DNA of 64,000 nucleotides from Enterovibrio qingdaonensis (GTDB taxonomy: Bacteria > Pseudomonadota > Gammaproteobacteria > Enterobacterales > Vibrionaceae), in NCBI RefSeq assembly GCF_028683135.1, contig NZ_JAJUBB010000018.1, forward strand, positions 1-64,000, written 5' to 3'. The translations under genes and the position numbers were made by a program. Of this stretch, positions 43,979 through 52,777 are shown in pieces. The stretch's first letter is position 1; every line of letters starts with the position of its first letter. The notes beneath the pieces were generated by a model. That model did not search any database. It was not told the DNA's origin and worked only from the letters and a program-made list of their open reading frames with translations.

Positions 43979-45193
43979 ATGACCACGCAAACACACGCTT
44001 CACAATCATCATCTTGGCAGACAAAAGCAATCCTCAGCGTTGCATTCTTAATGGCAACGACCTCTGTCGGCCCAGGCTTTCTGACGCAAACCGCCGTATT
44101 TACCAATATCTACAAAATTGACATGGCTTTCCCTGTCTTCGCTTCCATGTTTATCACCTTCGGTATCGTGATGAACTTATGGCGTATCGTGGGTGTTTCT
44201 GGTCTACGTATCCAAGATATCGCAAACAAAATCGCCCCGGGCGCGGGTTACTTTATTGGCGTACTTCTGGCTCTAGGTGCAGTTGCATTCAACTTTGGTA
44301 ACGTAAGCGGTGCAGCACTGGGTATTAACGTACTGACTGGCGTAGATACGACTTGGGGTGCGTTATTTACGGGAGTTGTAGGTTGTTTGCTATTCGTGGT
44401 TCACAACGCCTCTAAGCGCATGGATCAGATGGCGCGCTACCTAGGCCTGTTCATGATCGTTCTGATTGCTTATGTCGCAATGACAAGCCTGCCTCCAATG
44501 GGCGAAACGCTCGCTGCAGCTGTTATCCCTAGCGATATGGGTAGCCTTTTGCTTCCAACTCTGACTATCGTTGGTGGTGCCGTAGGTGGTTACTATACAG
44601 GTGCACAGCGTCTTGTTGATATTGGCCTGCAAGGCAAAGAGAACGTGGACTCCATCAAGACGGCTGCGTGGGCGGGTATTTCCATCGCCGTTGTCATTCG
44701 CATCCTGTTGTTCCTAGCAGTATTCGGTGTAATCGCTTCAGGGGCAGTACTCGACACGTCTAACCCAGCCGCTGACGCGTTCCGTCAAGGTGCAGGGGAA
44801 GTGGGCTACTTCATCTTCGGTCTGGTGCTCTTCGTTGCCTCTATTACGTCAGTCGTAGGTAACTCCTACATGGCCATTTCGCTGATTAAAACCCTTTTCC
44901 CTGTCGTTGCACGCAATGAGAAAGCATGGTGCTGCGGCTTCATCATTGTGACCAGCGTGGGTACTGTGATGATGAACATGCCAATCCTGCTTCTGATGCT
45001 AGCGGGTTTGGTCAACAGCATCATCCTGCCGGTCGTCCTCGCTTTTGTTCTGGCAGCAACTCGCCGCAAAGACATCGTTGGTGATTACAAACACCCTGTG
45101 TACCTGTCAATTGTGGGTGCGCTGATTGTGGTCGTCATGGCTGCGGCTAGCCTCAGCAATATCAACGGTTTCATCGCTAAGTTTATCGGTTAA
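43979..45193 (+). CDS. NRAMP-fold transporter-like protein (YcsG-like)
   Basis: 404 residues, about 11 helices. The helix 1 segment SVGPGFLTQTAVFTNIYK is related to NRAMP (GPGFL) but lacks the metal-binding D-P-G-N. The helix 6 region GGAVGGYYTGAQRLVD lacks M-P-H. It resembles the YcsG branch of NRAMP-like proteins found near 5-oxoprolinase genes in other bacteria, although no such genes are here. It is therefore not expected to move Mn2+ in the usual way; its substrate is open. Expression is probably attenuated through the leader at 43855-43946. Confidence 0.82.
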   Translation: MTTQTHASQSSSWQTKAILSVAFLMATTSVGPGFLTQTAVFTNIYKIDMAFPVFASMFITFGIVMNLWRIVGVSGLRIQDIANKIAPGAGYFIGVLLALGAVAFNFGNVSGAALGINVLTGVDTTWGALFTGVVGCLLFVVHNASKRMDQMARYLGLFMIVLIAYVAMTSLPPMGETLAAAVIPSDMGSLLLPTLTIVGGAVGGYYTGAQRLVDIGLQGKENVDSIKTAAWAGISIAVVIRILLFLAVFGVIASGAVLDTSNPAADAFRQGAGEVGYFIFGLVLFVASITSVVGNSYMAISLIKTLFPVVARNEKAWCCGFIIVTSVGTVMMNMPILLLMLAGLVNSIILPVVLAFVLAATRRKDIVGDYKHPVYLSIVGALIVVVMAAASLSNINGFIAKFIG

Positions 45194-45216
45194 GTTCATC
45201 AGTTAAATCGATTTTC

Positions 45217-45250
45217 GGCCACAGTAAACATGCTGTGGCCTACTCTTCCT
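45217..45250 (+). terminator. Weak terminator after the NRAMP-like gene
   Basis: GGCCACAG-TAAACATG-CTGTGGCC hairpin followed by a pyrimidine-rich tract with few consecutive T. Confidence 0.5.
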
Positions 45251-45444
45251 TTGCTCTCCTTCACTCGCCTTCATCTTGTCAGATTTGCCGCTTTTCAACA
45301 TTGGCAAGCTATATGCAGTCATTCCACTATCTAAGATTTCCTTGCTTATCAAGGATTGAAATAGGCAAAAATCAGCCATTTTGACTCTCAATATGACGAT
45401 CAACATGCAGATTAGGAAAGCCGAAACAAATAAGGAGTAGGAAT

Positions 45445-47268
45445 ATGACGCGTTTACCTCTTTGGTTTAAATATACCTTGTCGGTATTGTCTATTACTCT
45501 GGCTCTCAGTTACCTTTCTGGAGAAGTCGTTAGGACGTACGAAACTAAGTACCTCGAAGATCGCATGGACGCACAAATTCGTGCCAACTTCTCTGCACTG
45601 ACAGAAGCACTATCAGAAGACGTACTTACCCAACAAACCGGTGCCCTCAACGCCAAACTCGATCGCATGGCTCAACATTATCCCGACCTCTGTTATATTT
45701 CTATCGTCTCTCAAAACGACTCAGAAATTGGGCAATGGGGTGATCGACCACACGACGATAATCCTATGGCTCTCAACTTCAGCAACCTTGTCGAGTTCGA
45801 TGGACGCTCAATCGGAACAATGCGAATTTCGATGAGTAAAAAACAAATGATGGCCGATATTTCAAAACACGTTGAAGAAGTTCGCATCTACTCAGCGGGT
45901 CTTCTGCTCACCCTTGCCTTGCTTACCATGGTTGTTTCTCAATATCTTGTTCTTCTGCCGCTGTCTCGCATCAACAAACGTCTAGTAAATATGTCCTATA
46001 CCGACGAAATACTCGACACAAAGAGCGATGAGTTGATGCGCTTGAACAAGGGTGTAAATGTGCTCGAACGCCTACTTAGTCAGCATGTGAAACGCGAGTC
46101 TGAGCTAATGGAAGCGAAGAAAACCGCCGACTCAGCCAACATCGCTAAGTCGCAGTTTATTGCAACCATGAGCCATGAAATTCGCACCCCAATGAACGCG
46201 ATTATGGGGGCGTTAGACATCTTGCAAGAAGCCGAAATTCCTGCACATTGCCAACCTCTCGTTGAAATGGCAGACGATGCCGCCAACCTATTGCTCAATC
46301 AGTTAAATGACGTTCTGGATTATTCGAAGATTGATATTGGTGCGCTAGATCTTCACGAGACAGAGTTCGATGTCAGCGAGCTCAGCAAAAATGTCCTCGC
46401 ACTGTTTCACAGCACAGCCAAAGAGAAAGGTATCGAGCTGCTGTTTGATGATGAGCTAAACCATCGTTTCCTCGCCACTTGCGACAAAGGAAAGCTGTCT
46501 CAAGTGCTCACTAACCTCATCTCCAATGCCATGAAGTTTACCGATGACGGCGAAATTGAAATCGTCCTTAGCCATGGCTTCCCTCGCGGATTGAAAATTC
46601 AAGTCAGGGACTCGGGTATCGGCATCGCGCCAGAGCACCGCAAAATCATCTTTGAGCCATTTACTCAAAAAGACGGCACTTTCTCGCGCATTCATGGCGG
46701 CACCGGCATGGGACTCGCGATCTCACAACGGCTTATCGCCTTAATGGGTGGAGAGCTCACATTATGTAGCCAAGTCGGTGATGGCAGCGAATTCACCGTT
46801 TTACTTCCCTGCGACATGCGATTCCCAGAAGAATCCGATGTAAAAGTGGAAACAAGGAAAGCGTACCGCACTGAAGATGCCGTGAATATATTGATTGTTG
46901 AAGACAATCCAGCAAACCAATTGGTTGCTCGCACGATTCTCGAGATATCAGGATTTAATGTAACAACAGCGAGTAACGGAATAGAAGCCATTGATGCAAT
47001 AAAGCAAACCAAATTCGCCTTGGTTTTAATGGATCTTCAAATGCCGGAAATGGATGGGTTTGAAGCCTGTAAGGAAATCCGCGAACTTGACGAGCAAAGT
47101 AAAACCTTACCCATTTTGGCGATGACAGCCAACGTCAGCCAGCAGGACAGAGATCGCTGTAAGCGTGTGGGCATGGATGACTTTATTGCCAAACCAGTAA
47201 ACCGTAGAACCATGCTCGATATCATTGACAATTGGATGGGCAAACAACACGAAATTTTTGACGCGTAA
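45445..47268 (+). CDS. Hybrid sensor histidine kinase/response regulator
   Basis: 607 residues: TM1 about 7-27, periplasmic sensor about 28-150 with two Cys-poor helices, TM2 about 150-172, HAMP-like region, coiled-coil, HisKA with His244 (ATMSHEIRTPMNAIMG), HATPase_c (LTNLISNAMKF, DSGIGIAPE, GGTGMGLAISQ), and a C-terminal receiver with Asp530 (LMDLQMPEMDG). No Hpt domain, so a separate phosphotransfer partner or intramolecular use of the receiver is expected. No cognate regulator nearby. Ligand unknown. ATG at 45445 after AAGGAGTAGG. Confidence 0.9.
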   Translation: MTRLPLWFKYTLSVLSITLALSYLSGEVVRTYETKYLEDRMDAQIRANFSALTEALSEDVLTQQTGALNAKLDRMAQHYPDLCYISIVSQNDSEIGQWGDRPHDDNPMALNFSNLVEFDGRSIGTMRISMSKKQMMADISKHVEEVRIYSAGLLLTLALLTMVVSQYLVLLPLSRINKRLVNMSYTDEILDTKSDELMRLNKGVNVLERLLSQHVKRESELMEAKKTADSANIAKSQFIATMSHEIRTPMNAIMGALDILQEAEIPAHCQPLVEMADDAANLLLNQLNDVLDYSKIDIGALDLHETEFDVSELSKNVLALFHSTAKEKGIELLFDDELNHRFLATCDKGKLSQVLTNLISNAMKFTDDGEIEIVLSHGFPRGLKIQVRDSGIGIAPEHRKIIFEPFTQKDGTFSRIHGGTGMGLAISQRLIALMGGELTLCSQVGDGSEFTVLLPCDMRFPEESDVKVETRKAYRTEDAVNILIVEDNPANQLVARTILEISGFNVTTASNGIEAIDAIKQTKFALVLMDLQMPEMDGFEACKEIRELDEQSKTLPILAMTANVSQQDRDRCKRVGMDDFIAKPVNRRTMLDIIDNWMGKQHEIFDA

Positions 47269-47280
47269 TCGCAACTTGAT

Positions 47281-47322
47281 TTACGCAGCTTCTATTACAC
47301 AGAAGCTGCGTAAGTCCTTTTT
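47281..47322 (+). terminator. Terminator after the hybrid kinase
   Basis: TTACGCAGCTTCT-ATTACAC-AGAAGCTGCGTAA hairpin followed by a T-rich tract. Confidence 0.85.
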
Positions 47323-47552
47323 CTACTCTATAAGCAAGTACTTATACACCCTTTCGCCACCTCTCGCTTTACGCTCTTTTATCCTTCGAAAAGTTGACCG
47401 TTCGGCCAGATATTACTAGTTTGAGTCTATACAGTATGCACGCCGCTCATCGACAAATTGCTGTTTTCTCACCCCACTATTTGTCATGAAAAACGCATGT
47501 GATTGACATGCTTTCTACCTAACGTAGTTGCTAATTCTCGAGGGAGGTTGTC

Positions 47553-48569
47553 ATGGAAGTTTTTATTCGTCGGTTACCCAAAGTTGAACTACATCTGCAT
47601 ATTGAAGGGTCTTTAGAGCCAGAGTTGATGTTCGAAATGGCCGAGAGAAATGGCATCAGTTTGCCCTATAGCACGATTGAAGAAGCCAGAAATGCCTATC
47701 AGTTTGAAGACCTTCAATCTTTCCTGAATATCTATTATCAGGGCGCAAACGTGCTCGTCACTGAGCGGGATTTCTTTGACCTCACTTGGGCGTATCTGCT
47801 GCGCTGCAAAGCAGATAATGTCATTCACACGGAAATCTTCTTCGATCCACAAACACATACCGCCAGAGGGATTGCATTTGATACGGTGATCAATGGTATT
47901 TTCCATGCACTGCGCCAAGGTGAAAAAGAACTCGGCATCACCAGTAAATTAATCATGTGTTTTCTTCGTCATTTATCGGAAGAAGAGGCATTAGAGACGC
48001 TTGCACAGGCAGAGCCTCACCTCAATCGTATCGTTGCTGTCGGTCTCGACTCTTCAGAGATAGGGCATCCGCCTGCGAAATTTCAGCGCGTGTTCACCAA
48101 GGCGTTGGCAATGGGCTTGAAAACCGTCGCACACGCAGGTGAAGAAGGCCCAGCGAGTAATATTTGGGATGCCATGAATCTGCTAAACGTCAGTCGAATC
48201 GATCACGGCGTGCAATGCACGGAGGACCCCGTTCTTGTCGCGGATCTTGCTAAATCTCGGATGCCTTTGACCGTCTGCCCACTTTCAAACATCAAGCTCC
48301 GTGTGTTTGATTCCATGTCAGACCACAACATATTAACGCTATTGGACCAAGGCTTATGTGTCACCATCAATTCAGATGACCCTGCGTTTTTTGGCGGCTA
48401 CATGACGGACAATTTTCTCGCCGTCAACAACGCACTCCATCCAAGCAGAAGTCAATTGGTCCAACTCACAAGGAACGCGATTGAGGCTTCCTTTATCAGC
48501 GACGAAGAAGCGAATACGCTGAACGCTGCCCTCGATGAGTTTTGGGCTAATCATGGAAATGACGCATAA
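47553..48569 (+). CDS. Adenine deaminase (adenosine deaminase-type fold)
   Basis: 338 residues. Zn ligands: [33 protein letters not shown] and [10 protein letters not shown]. It belongs to the ADAL/adenine deaminase branch rather than classical adenosine deaminase, judging by the [15 protein letters not shown] and [14 protein letters not shown] segments shared with the Pseudomonas PA0148-type enzyme that deaminates adenine to hypoxanthine. Cytoplasmic purine salvage. ATG at 47553 after GAGGGAGG. Confidence 0.9.
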   Translation: MEVFIRRLPKVELHLHIEGSLEPELMFEMAERNGISLPYSTIEEARNAYQFEDLQSFLNIYYQGANVLVTERDFFDLTWAYLLRCKADNVIHTEIFFDPQTHTARGIAFDTVINGIFHALRQGEKELGITSKLIMCFLRHLSEEEALETLAQAEPHLNRIVAVGLDSSEIGHPPAKFQRVFTKALAMGLKTVAHAGEEGPASNIWDAMNLLNVSRIDHGVQCTEDPVLVADLAKSRMPLTVCPLSNIKLRVFDSMSDHNILTLLDQGLCVTINSDDPAFFGGYMTDNFLAVNNALHPSRSQLVQLTRNAIEASFISDEEANTLNAALDEFWANHGNDA

Positions 48570-48699
48570 AAGCATGAGTAAATCGTAAAGGTCAAAAAAT
48601 ACACTACTGCGCAAAGATCAGCGGCTAAGCTCTAAAAAGGAGGTACTGAGTTACGCCTAAGGACGTGGCGAAGACATCACCGGAAGGAAAGGGGCCGCT

Positions 48700-49923
48700 G
48701 TGCGCGCAGAATACACCTCGCTAAAAATTGGTATACCCAAGTATGCGCGATGCTGGGCTATATCCGTTGCATCATTTCTTGGCACCTTGCTTTTACTATT
48801 CTGTGTTTATGCTGTATTCCAACACTACGATTGGGGACACCCAATTATAAAACTGCTGTGTTTCACAGCACTGTTCGCGCTGACAGCACTCATGTACACG
48901 CACAAATCTCAGCGCGATGGCGTTGGCTCGCTCACCTTAAAAATTGAAGCCATGTTTGCGCTGGTATTACTCAGCGTCATAGTGGTGAACATGCTATCTA
49001 CGTATCTTCCCTATGTAACTGCTGGTCCCACTGTTGATATTGGCTATACCACGCAACGGGCCGCAGAAATACTCCTGTTACAAGGCCAAAATCCCTATCT
49101 CGACCAGACCATAAATATCAGACCTGAACTGGCACCTGAGCATAGAGGGTTCCATTATGGCCCCGGCATGATCATCGGCTATGCCTTGTCGGCTTTCTTA
49201 CCTGATCTCGGGTACAAGTTAACGAGCCTGTTCTACCTTGCTGTGACGGCTATTGCCTTGTGCATGCTGATTAGCCACACCCTGAAATCCAAAGGTAAAT
49301 GGGAAGTCTACTGTGCCTGCCTTGTAGCCATGCTGCTTTTTTTCATGCCGGAACGACTTTGGTATGAAGTGCTGAAAGTAGGTGCCAACGATATTTTCCC
49401 GGTTGCATTGCTATTGGTAGGGTTGGTGTTCGTTCAACGAGAAAAATGGCTGATTGCGGGTTTTTTGATGGGACTGTCATTTGCGGCCAAATTTTCACCT
49501 GCTGCTTTCTTACTCGCAATGTTCCTAAGAACGGGCATTAACCTGAATTTCCTGATTGGCTGTGTATTAGGTGCATCTCCCCTCCTTGCCATGATGGCTT
49601 GGGACTATCACGGATTGGTGGAGAATGTGTTTATCTTGAGGTTTACCCTTCACTACGATGCGACAAGTTTATATTCCGTCACACCAGAAGCCTTCCATAT
49701 GCTGTTCCCACTTACGCAATTAGGTGCGTTGGTGTATTTGATTCGGCGCAATATGAAGAAATCACTGACAATAGAAGATGTTATCGTTTGCTTCACGCTT
49801 TTACTCATTGTCGTTGAGGTGACATTCAAAGAGATCCATGCCAATCACCTTATCTGGTTCTATCCCCTCATCGCATTTATCGCGACCCTCTACCGTCACA
49901 AGGTATTTCCCAAAAGACCTTAG
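48700..49923 (+). CDS. GT-C-like polytopic membrane protein (glycosyltransferase 87/DUF2029-like)
   Basis: 407 residues, about ten predicted helices. Acidic loop VTAGPTVDIGYTTQRAAE after helix 3-4 and QGQNPYLDQTIN, then FHYGPGMIIGYALS are reminiscent of polyprenyl-phosphate mannosyltransferases (GT87/GT-C fold), which take lipid-linked sugars. Helix segment AGFLMGLSFAAKFSPAAFLL fits that family. Function not certain. GTG at 48700 after GGAAGGAAAGGGG. The upstream leader has a motif discussed in the findings. Confidence 0.7.
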   Translation: MRAEYTSLKIGIPKYARCWAISVASFLGTLLLLFCVYAVFQHYDWGHPIIKLLCFTALFALTALMYTHKSQRDGVGSLTLKIEAMFALVLLSVIVVNMLSTYLPYVTAGPTVDIGYTTQRAAEILLLQGQNPYLDQTINIRPELAPEHRGFHYGPGMIIGYALSAFLPDLGYKLTSLFYLAVTAIALCMLISHTLKSKGKWEVYCACLVAMLLFFMPERLWYEVLKVGANDIFPVALLLVGLVFVQREKWLIAGFLMGLSFAAKFSPAAFLLAMFLRTGINLNFLIGCVLGASPLLAMMAWDYHGLVENVFILRFTLHYDATSLYSVTPEAFHMLFPLTQLGALVYLIRRNMKKSLTIEDVIVCFTLLLIVVEVTFKEIHANHLIWFYPLIAFIATLYRHKVFPKRP

Positions 49924-50257
49924 ACTTTAACCCCATACCGACTGACACTATATCTTCCCCCTCTCAGCCACTTGGCTTTCGCACTTTTAACACCGAATCT
50001 CACGGGACGTCATCTACTATTTTTATATGCGTTTTGTTCGCAACAAAGCGCGTAACATCGCTGTTGCAAATGAATATTTTTGCACTGGGACTTGTGCTCT
50101 AGGTCAACATTATGAGATAACGTCGCCTCATTTTTTCGCGCTAAAGGAATTTTGTCCGGCAAAGAATGCCTGCAAACGCGCTAAAATTCGCTCTTGGAAG
50201 AACATTAAAAATAAGGATCTCGCACGTTAAGGAGGATGTGGAGATAGCAGAGGGTTT
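49924..50257. other. Intergenic region upstream of gltS
   Basis: 334 bp, no credible gene. GGAGG at 50230-50234 and a purine-rich stretch precede gltS. It should contain the gltS promoter; no operator recognised. Confidence 0.4.
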
Positions 50258-51484
50258 ATGAATCAACTAATTTCTGTCGGCGCACTAGAATCCTTCCTCA
50301 TCGCCATTTTTGTACTATTTCTCGGCCATTTCATCAATGCCAGAGTTTCGATTCTAAAAAAGTTTAACATCCCTGAACCCATTGTCGGTGGCTTGGTTGT
50401 TGCCAGTGCCATTACCGTATTGCACCTCAATGGGATCGAATTAGAGTTCCACCTGCCGTTGCAACACACTTTTATGCTGATGTTTTTTGCAACGGTCGGT
50501 TTGGCGGCGAACTACACGCAGCTGATCAAAGGCGGTGCAAAAGTATTCGTTTTCTTAGCTGTGGCTTCACTCTACATCGTGCTGCAAAACGGCGTGGGCG
50601 TGACGCTAGCAACTGCGTTAGGTTTAGACCCTTTAATGGGACTGATTGCGGGTTCAATTACGTTGTCCGGTGGACACGGTACTGGCGCAGCTTGGGCACA
50701 AACTTTCCAAGACGTTTATGGTATGCATAACGTACTGGAAATCGCCATGGCATCGGCCACCTTTGGCCTGATCATGGGCGGTATCATCGGGAGCCCTGTC
50801 GCACAGCGTCTGGTTCAGCGTTTTAACCTGAAATCCCAGTATGGCAACACCAACAACACCCATGAGCAGTTCCCAGAATTGGTCACCTACAACGAAAACG
50901 AGCAAGACAAAGTCACCGCGAAGAAAGTGATAGAGACACTTTTCGTATTGCTGATCTGCGTAACGGGTGCCAAGTATCTGGAACTTTGGGTGCGTAGCTT
51001 TGAAATAAGCTGGCTGATGATCCCTGACTTTGTTTACGCCTTGTTCATTGGTGTTGTGATCACCAATGTACTGGAAGTCTCTAAGGTAAAAAGAATGGAC
51101 GTGGAAACCGTCGATATTCTTGGCACCGTTTCATTGGCACTGTTCTTAGCGATGGCTTTGATGAGTCTGAAGCTATGGAATATCTTGGATCTGGCCGTGC
51201 CGTTCCTGATCATTCTGATGGTGCAATCCGCTATGCTGGCCGTATTTACGTACTTCGTGACGTTCCGAATCATGGGTAAAAACTACGATGCAGCAGTCAT
51301 AGCTAGTGGACACTGTGGCTTCGGACTTGGCGCAACGCCTACGGCGGTGATGAATATGGGCTCTGTGGTTAACCGTTTTGGTCCGTCACCTCAAGCGTTC
51401 ATGGTCGTGCCCATTGTTGGTGCCTTCTTCATTGATATTGTGAACCTGATTATTCTTCAGACCACGCTAAGTATCATCGGCTAA
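50258..51484 (+). CDS. gltS: Sodium/glutamate symporter
   Basis: 408-residue GltS (ESS family), similar in length to the E. coli protein (401). Two inverted halves each with a re-entrant loop: GSITLSGGHGTGAAWA in the first and SGHCGFGLGATPTAVMNM in the second, the substrate/Na+ region. NIPEPIVGGLVVA near the N-terminus is also characteristic. Takes up glutamate with Na+. ATG at 50258. A terminator follows. Confidence 0.95.
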   Translation: MNQLISVGALESFLIAIFVLFLGHFINARVSILKKFNIPEPIVGGLVVASAITVLHLNGIELEFHLPLQHTFMLMFFATVGLAANYTQLIKGGAKVFVFLAVASLYIVLQNGVGVTLATALGLDPLMGLIAGSITLSGGHGTGAAWAQTFQDVYGMHNVLEIAMASATFGLIMGGIIGSPVAQRLVQRFNLKSQYGNTNNTHEQFPELVTYNENEQDKVTAKKVIETLFVLLICVTGAKYLELWVRSFEISWLMIPDFVYALFIGVVITNVLEVSKVKRMDVETVDILGTVSLALFLAMALMSLKLWNILDLAVPFLIILMVQSAMLAVFTYFVTFRIMGKNYDAAVIASGHCGFGLGATPTAVMNMGSVVNRFGPSPQAFMVVPIVGAFFIDIVNLIILQTTLSIIG

Positions 51485-51504
51485 AAACAGCATATTGATG
51501 TTCA

Positions 51505-51544
51505 ACGAGCAGACGTGACCATGTCTGCTCGTTCTTTCCTTTTG
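51505..51544 (+). terminator. Terminator after gltS
   Basis: AACGAGCAGAC-GTGACCA-TGTCTGCTCGTT followed by CTTTCCTTTT. Confidence 0.88.
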
Positions 51545-51630
51545 GTTGTTCCTGTCGCAATCTTTAGCATGTTTTAACTAAGGTTAAGAATATGCTTAAG
51601 GCAGAACGTAAATCTCGACTGTGAATTAAC

Positions 51631-52662
51631 ATGCGCTCTTACGATATTTTTGCTTTAAAACACACCCGCTTACTCTACATGTTGCGCGTGTCTTTCGTTT
51701 TTGGGGTTATCCTTCTGATCACCCGTGCTTTTACCATCCCCTACGGTTACTGGGCTCTGATTACTGCCGTCACGATTCTTGGGGCAATTCCTTTTGTTGG
51801 TGGCGTACTATCCAAAGCCAAGCAACGGGTCACGGGTACGGTTATTGGGGCCTTAATGGGCCTCGCACTCTTTCTTATTCCACCGCAGTACCACTGGACT
51901 CACCACATCGCATTCTTTGCACTGCTCGTCGCTGCCATGTATTGCACTCAGGAAAAATATGCCTATGCGTCTCTGATGGCAGCCATCACCATCGTTATCG
52001 TCGCCGGTGGTGGTCCCGCAGATGTCGCAGCCGCAGGGTGGCGTATATTCAATGTTCTTTGGGCGGCAATTCTCACCATTTTGGCGAGTCTTTTTATCTT
52101 CCCCGCCAAGGCCACTGAACGTTTTATTTACCTGCTTGAACAATATCTTGTTGAGTGCAGCCATTACTATGCCAAGCACATTAAGCATGCGAAGCAAGGT
52201 AAGTTCCCACCTTCTCATGCAGAAAAGCTCAATACCATCATTGAAACCCAGCAATCTTTATTGCCGCATATGATGGTGGAGTCCGGCGTTAACAAGTCGG
52301 TTTTGAATGATATTCTTCTGATTGAAAAACGCTTATTTGCCGAGCTAGAAGCCCTGCTCAGTACACAATGGGAAAGCCAGCAAGGACAAGATGAGATCAT
52401 GAATTTGGAAGGCTTGACCAAGGCGCAAAGTCAGCTCTCGGACAATTTTCAGGTACTGGCACAACAAGTTTCAGAGAAGCGAGTGACCGAAGTCGAGTGT
52501 ATCGACATTCACCTTCTTAACCTGTCCAAAGAACAACTATGCCAATCAGCCAATGACATTAGCGATATCAGCTATTACGGTTATTTGTGGTTGAACCGCG
52601 AAATGGCAAGGCAGTTTATCCAGCTCAGCAAAGCAAGTACCGCGCTGTTTAAAACACCTTAA
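51631..52662 (+). CDS. FUSC-family inner-membrane protein
   Basis: 343 residues. An N-terminal block of about six helices (LRVSFVFGVILLITRAF; YGYWALITAVTIL; QRVTGTVIGALMGLALF; AGWRIFNVLWAAILTILAS) is the FUSC/aromatic acid exporter (ArAE) domain, followed by a helical cytoplasmic half (about 170-343). Relatives such as YccS or AaeB have two such blocks; this is a half-size version. Probable exporter component; substrate unknown. It starts at the ATG at 51631 and is followed, after 115 bp, by the DUF4062/TPR gene on the same strand. Confidence 0.8.
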   Translation: MRSYDIFALKHTRLLYMLRVSFVFGVILLITRAFTIPYGYWALITAVTILGAIPFVGGVLSKAKQRVTGTVIGALMGLALFLIPPQYHWTHHIAFFALLVAAMYCTQEKYAYASLMAAITIVIVAGGGPADVAAAGWRIFNVLWAAILTILASLFIFPAKATERFIYLLEQYLVECSHYYAKHIKHAKQGKFPPSHAEKLNTIIETQQSLLPHMMVESGVNKSVLNDILLIEKRLFAELEALLSTQWESQQGQDEIMNLEGLTKAQSQLSDNFQVLAQQVSEKRVTEVECIDIHLLNLSKEQLCQSANDISDISYYGYLWLNREMARQFIQLSKASTALFKTP

Positions 52663-52777
52663 CACGCCGTGTTCTCTGCCCTGGCTCTAATTTCAATGCA
52701 TTTGTATTACCCAGGGCACGCTGTGATACGTAAGATGGCATAGCTCTTTATTCGCTCTACCAGCAAAGGATCGTATT

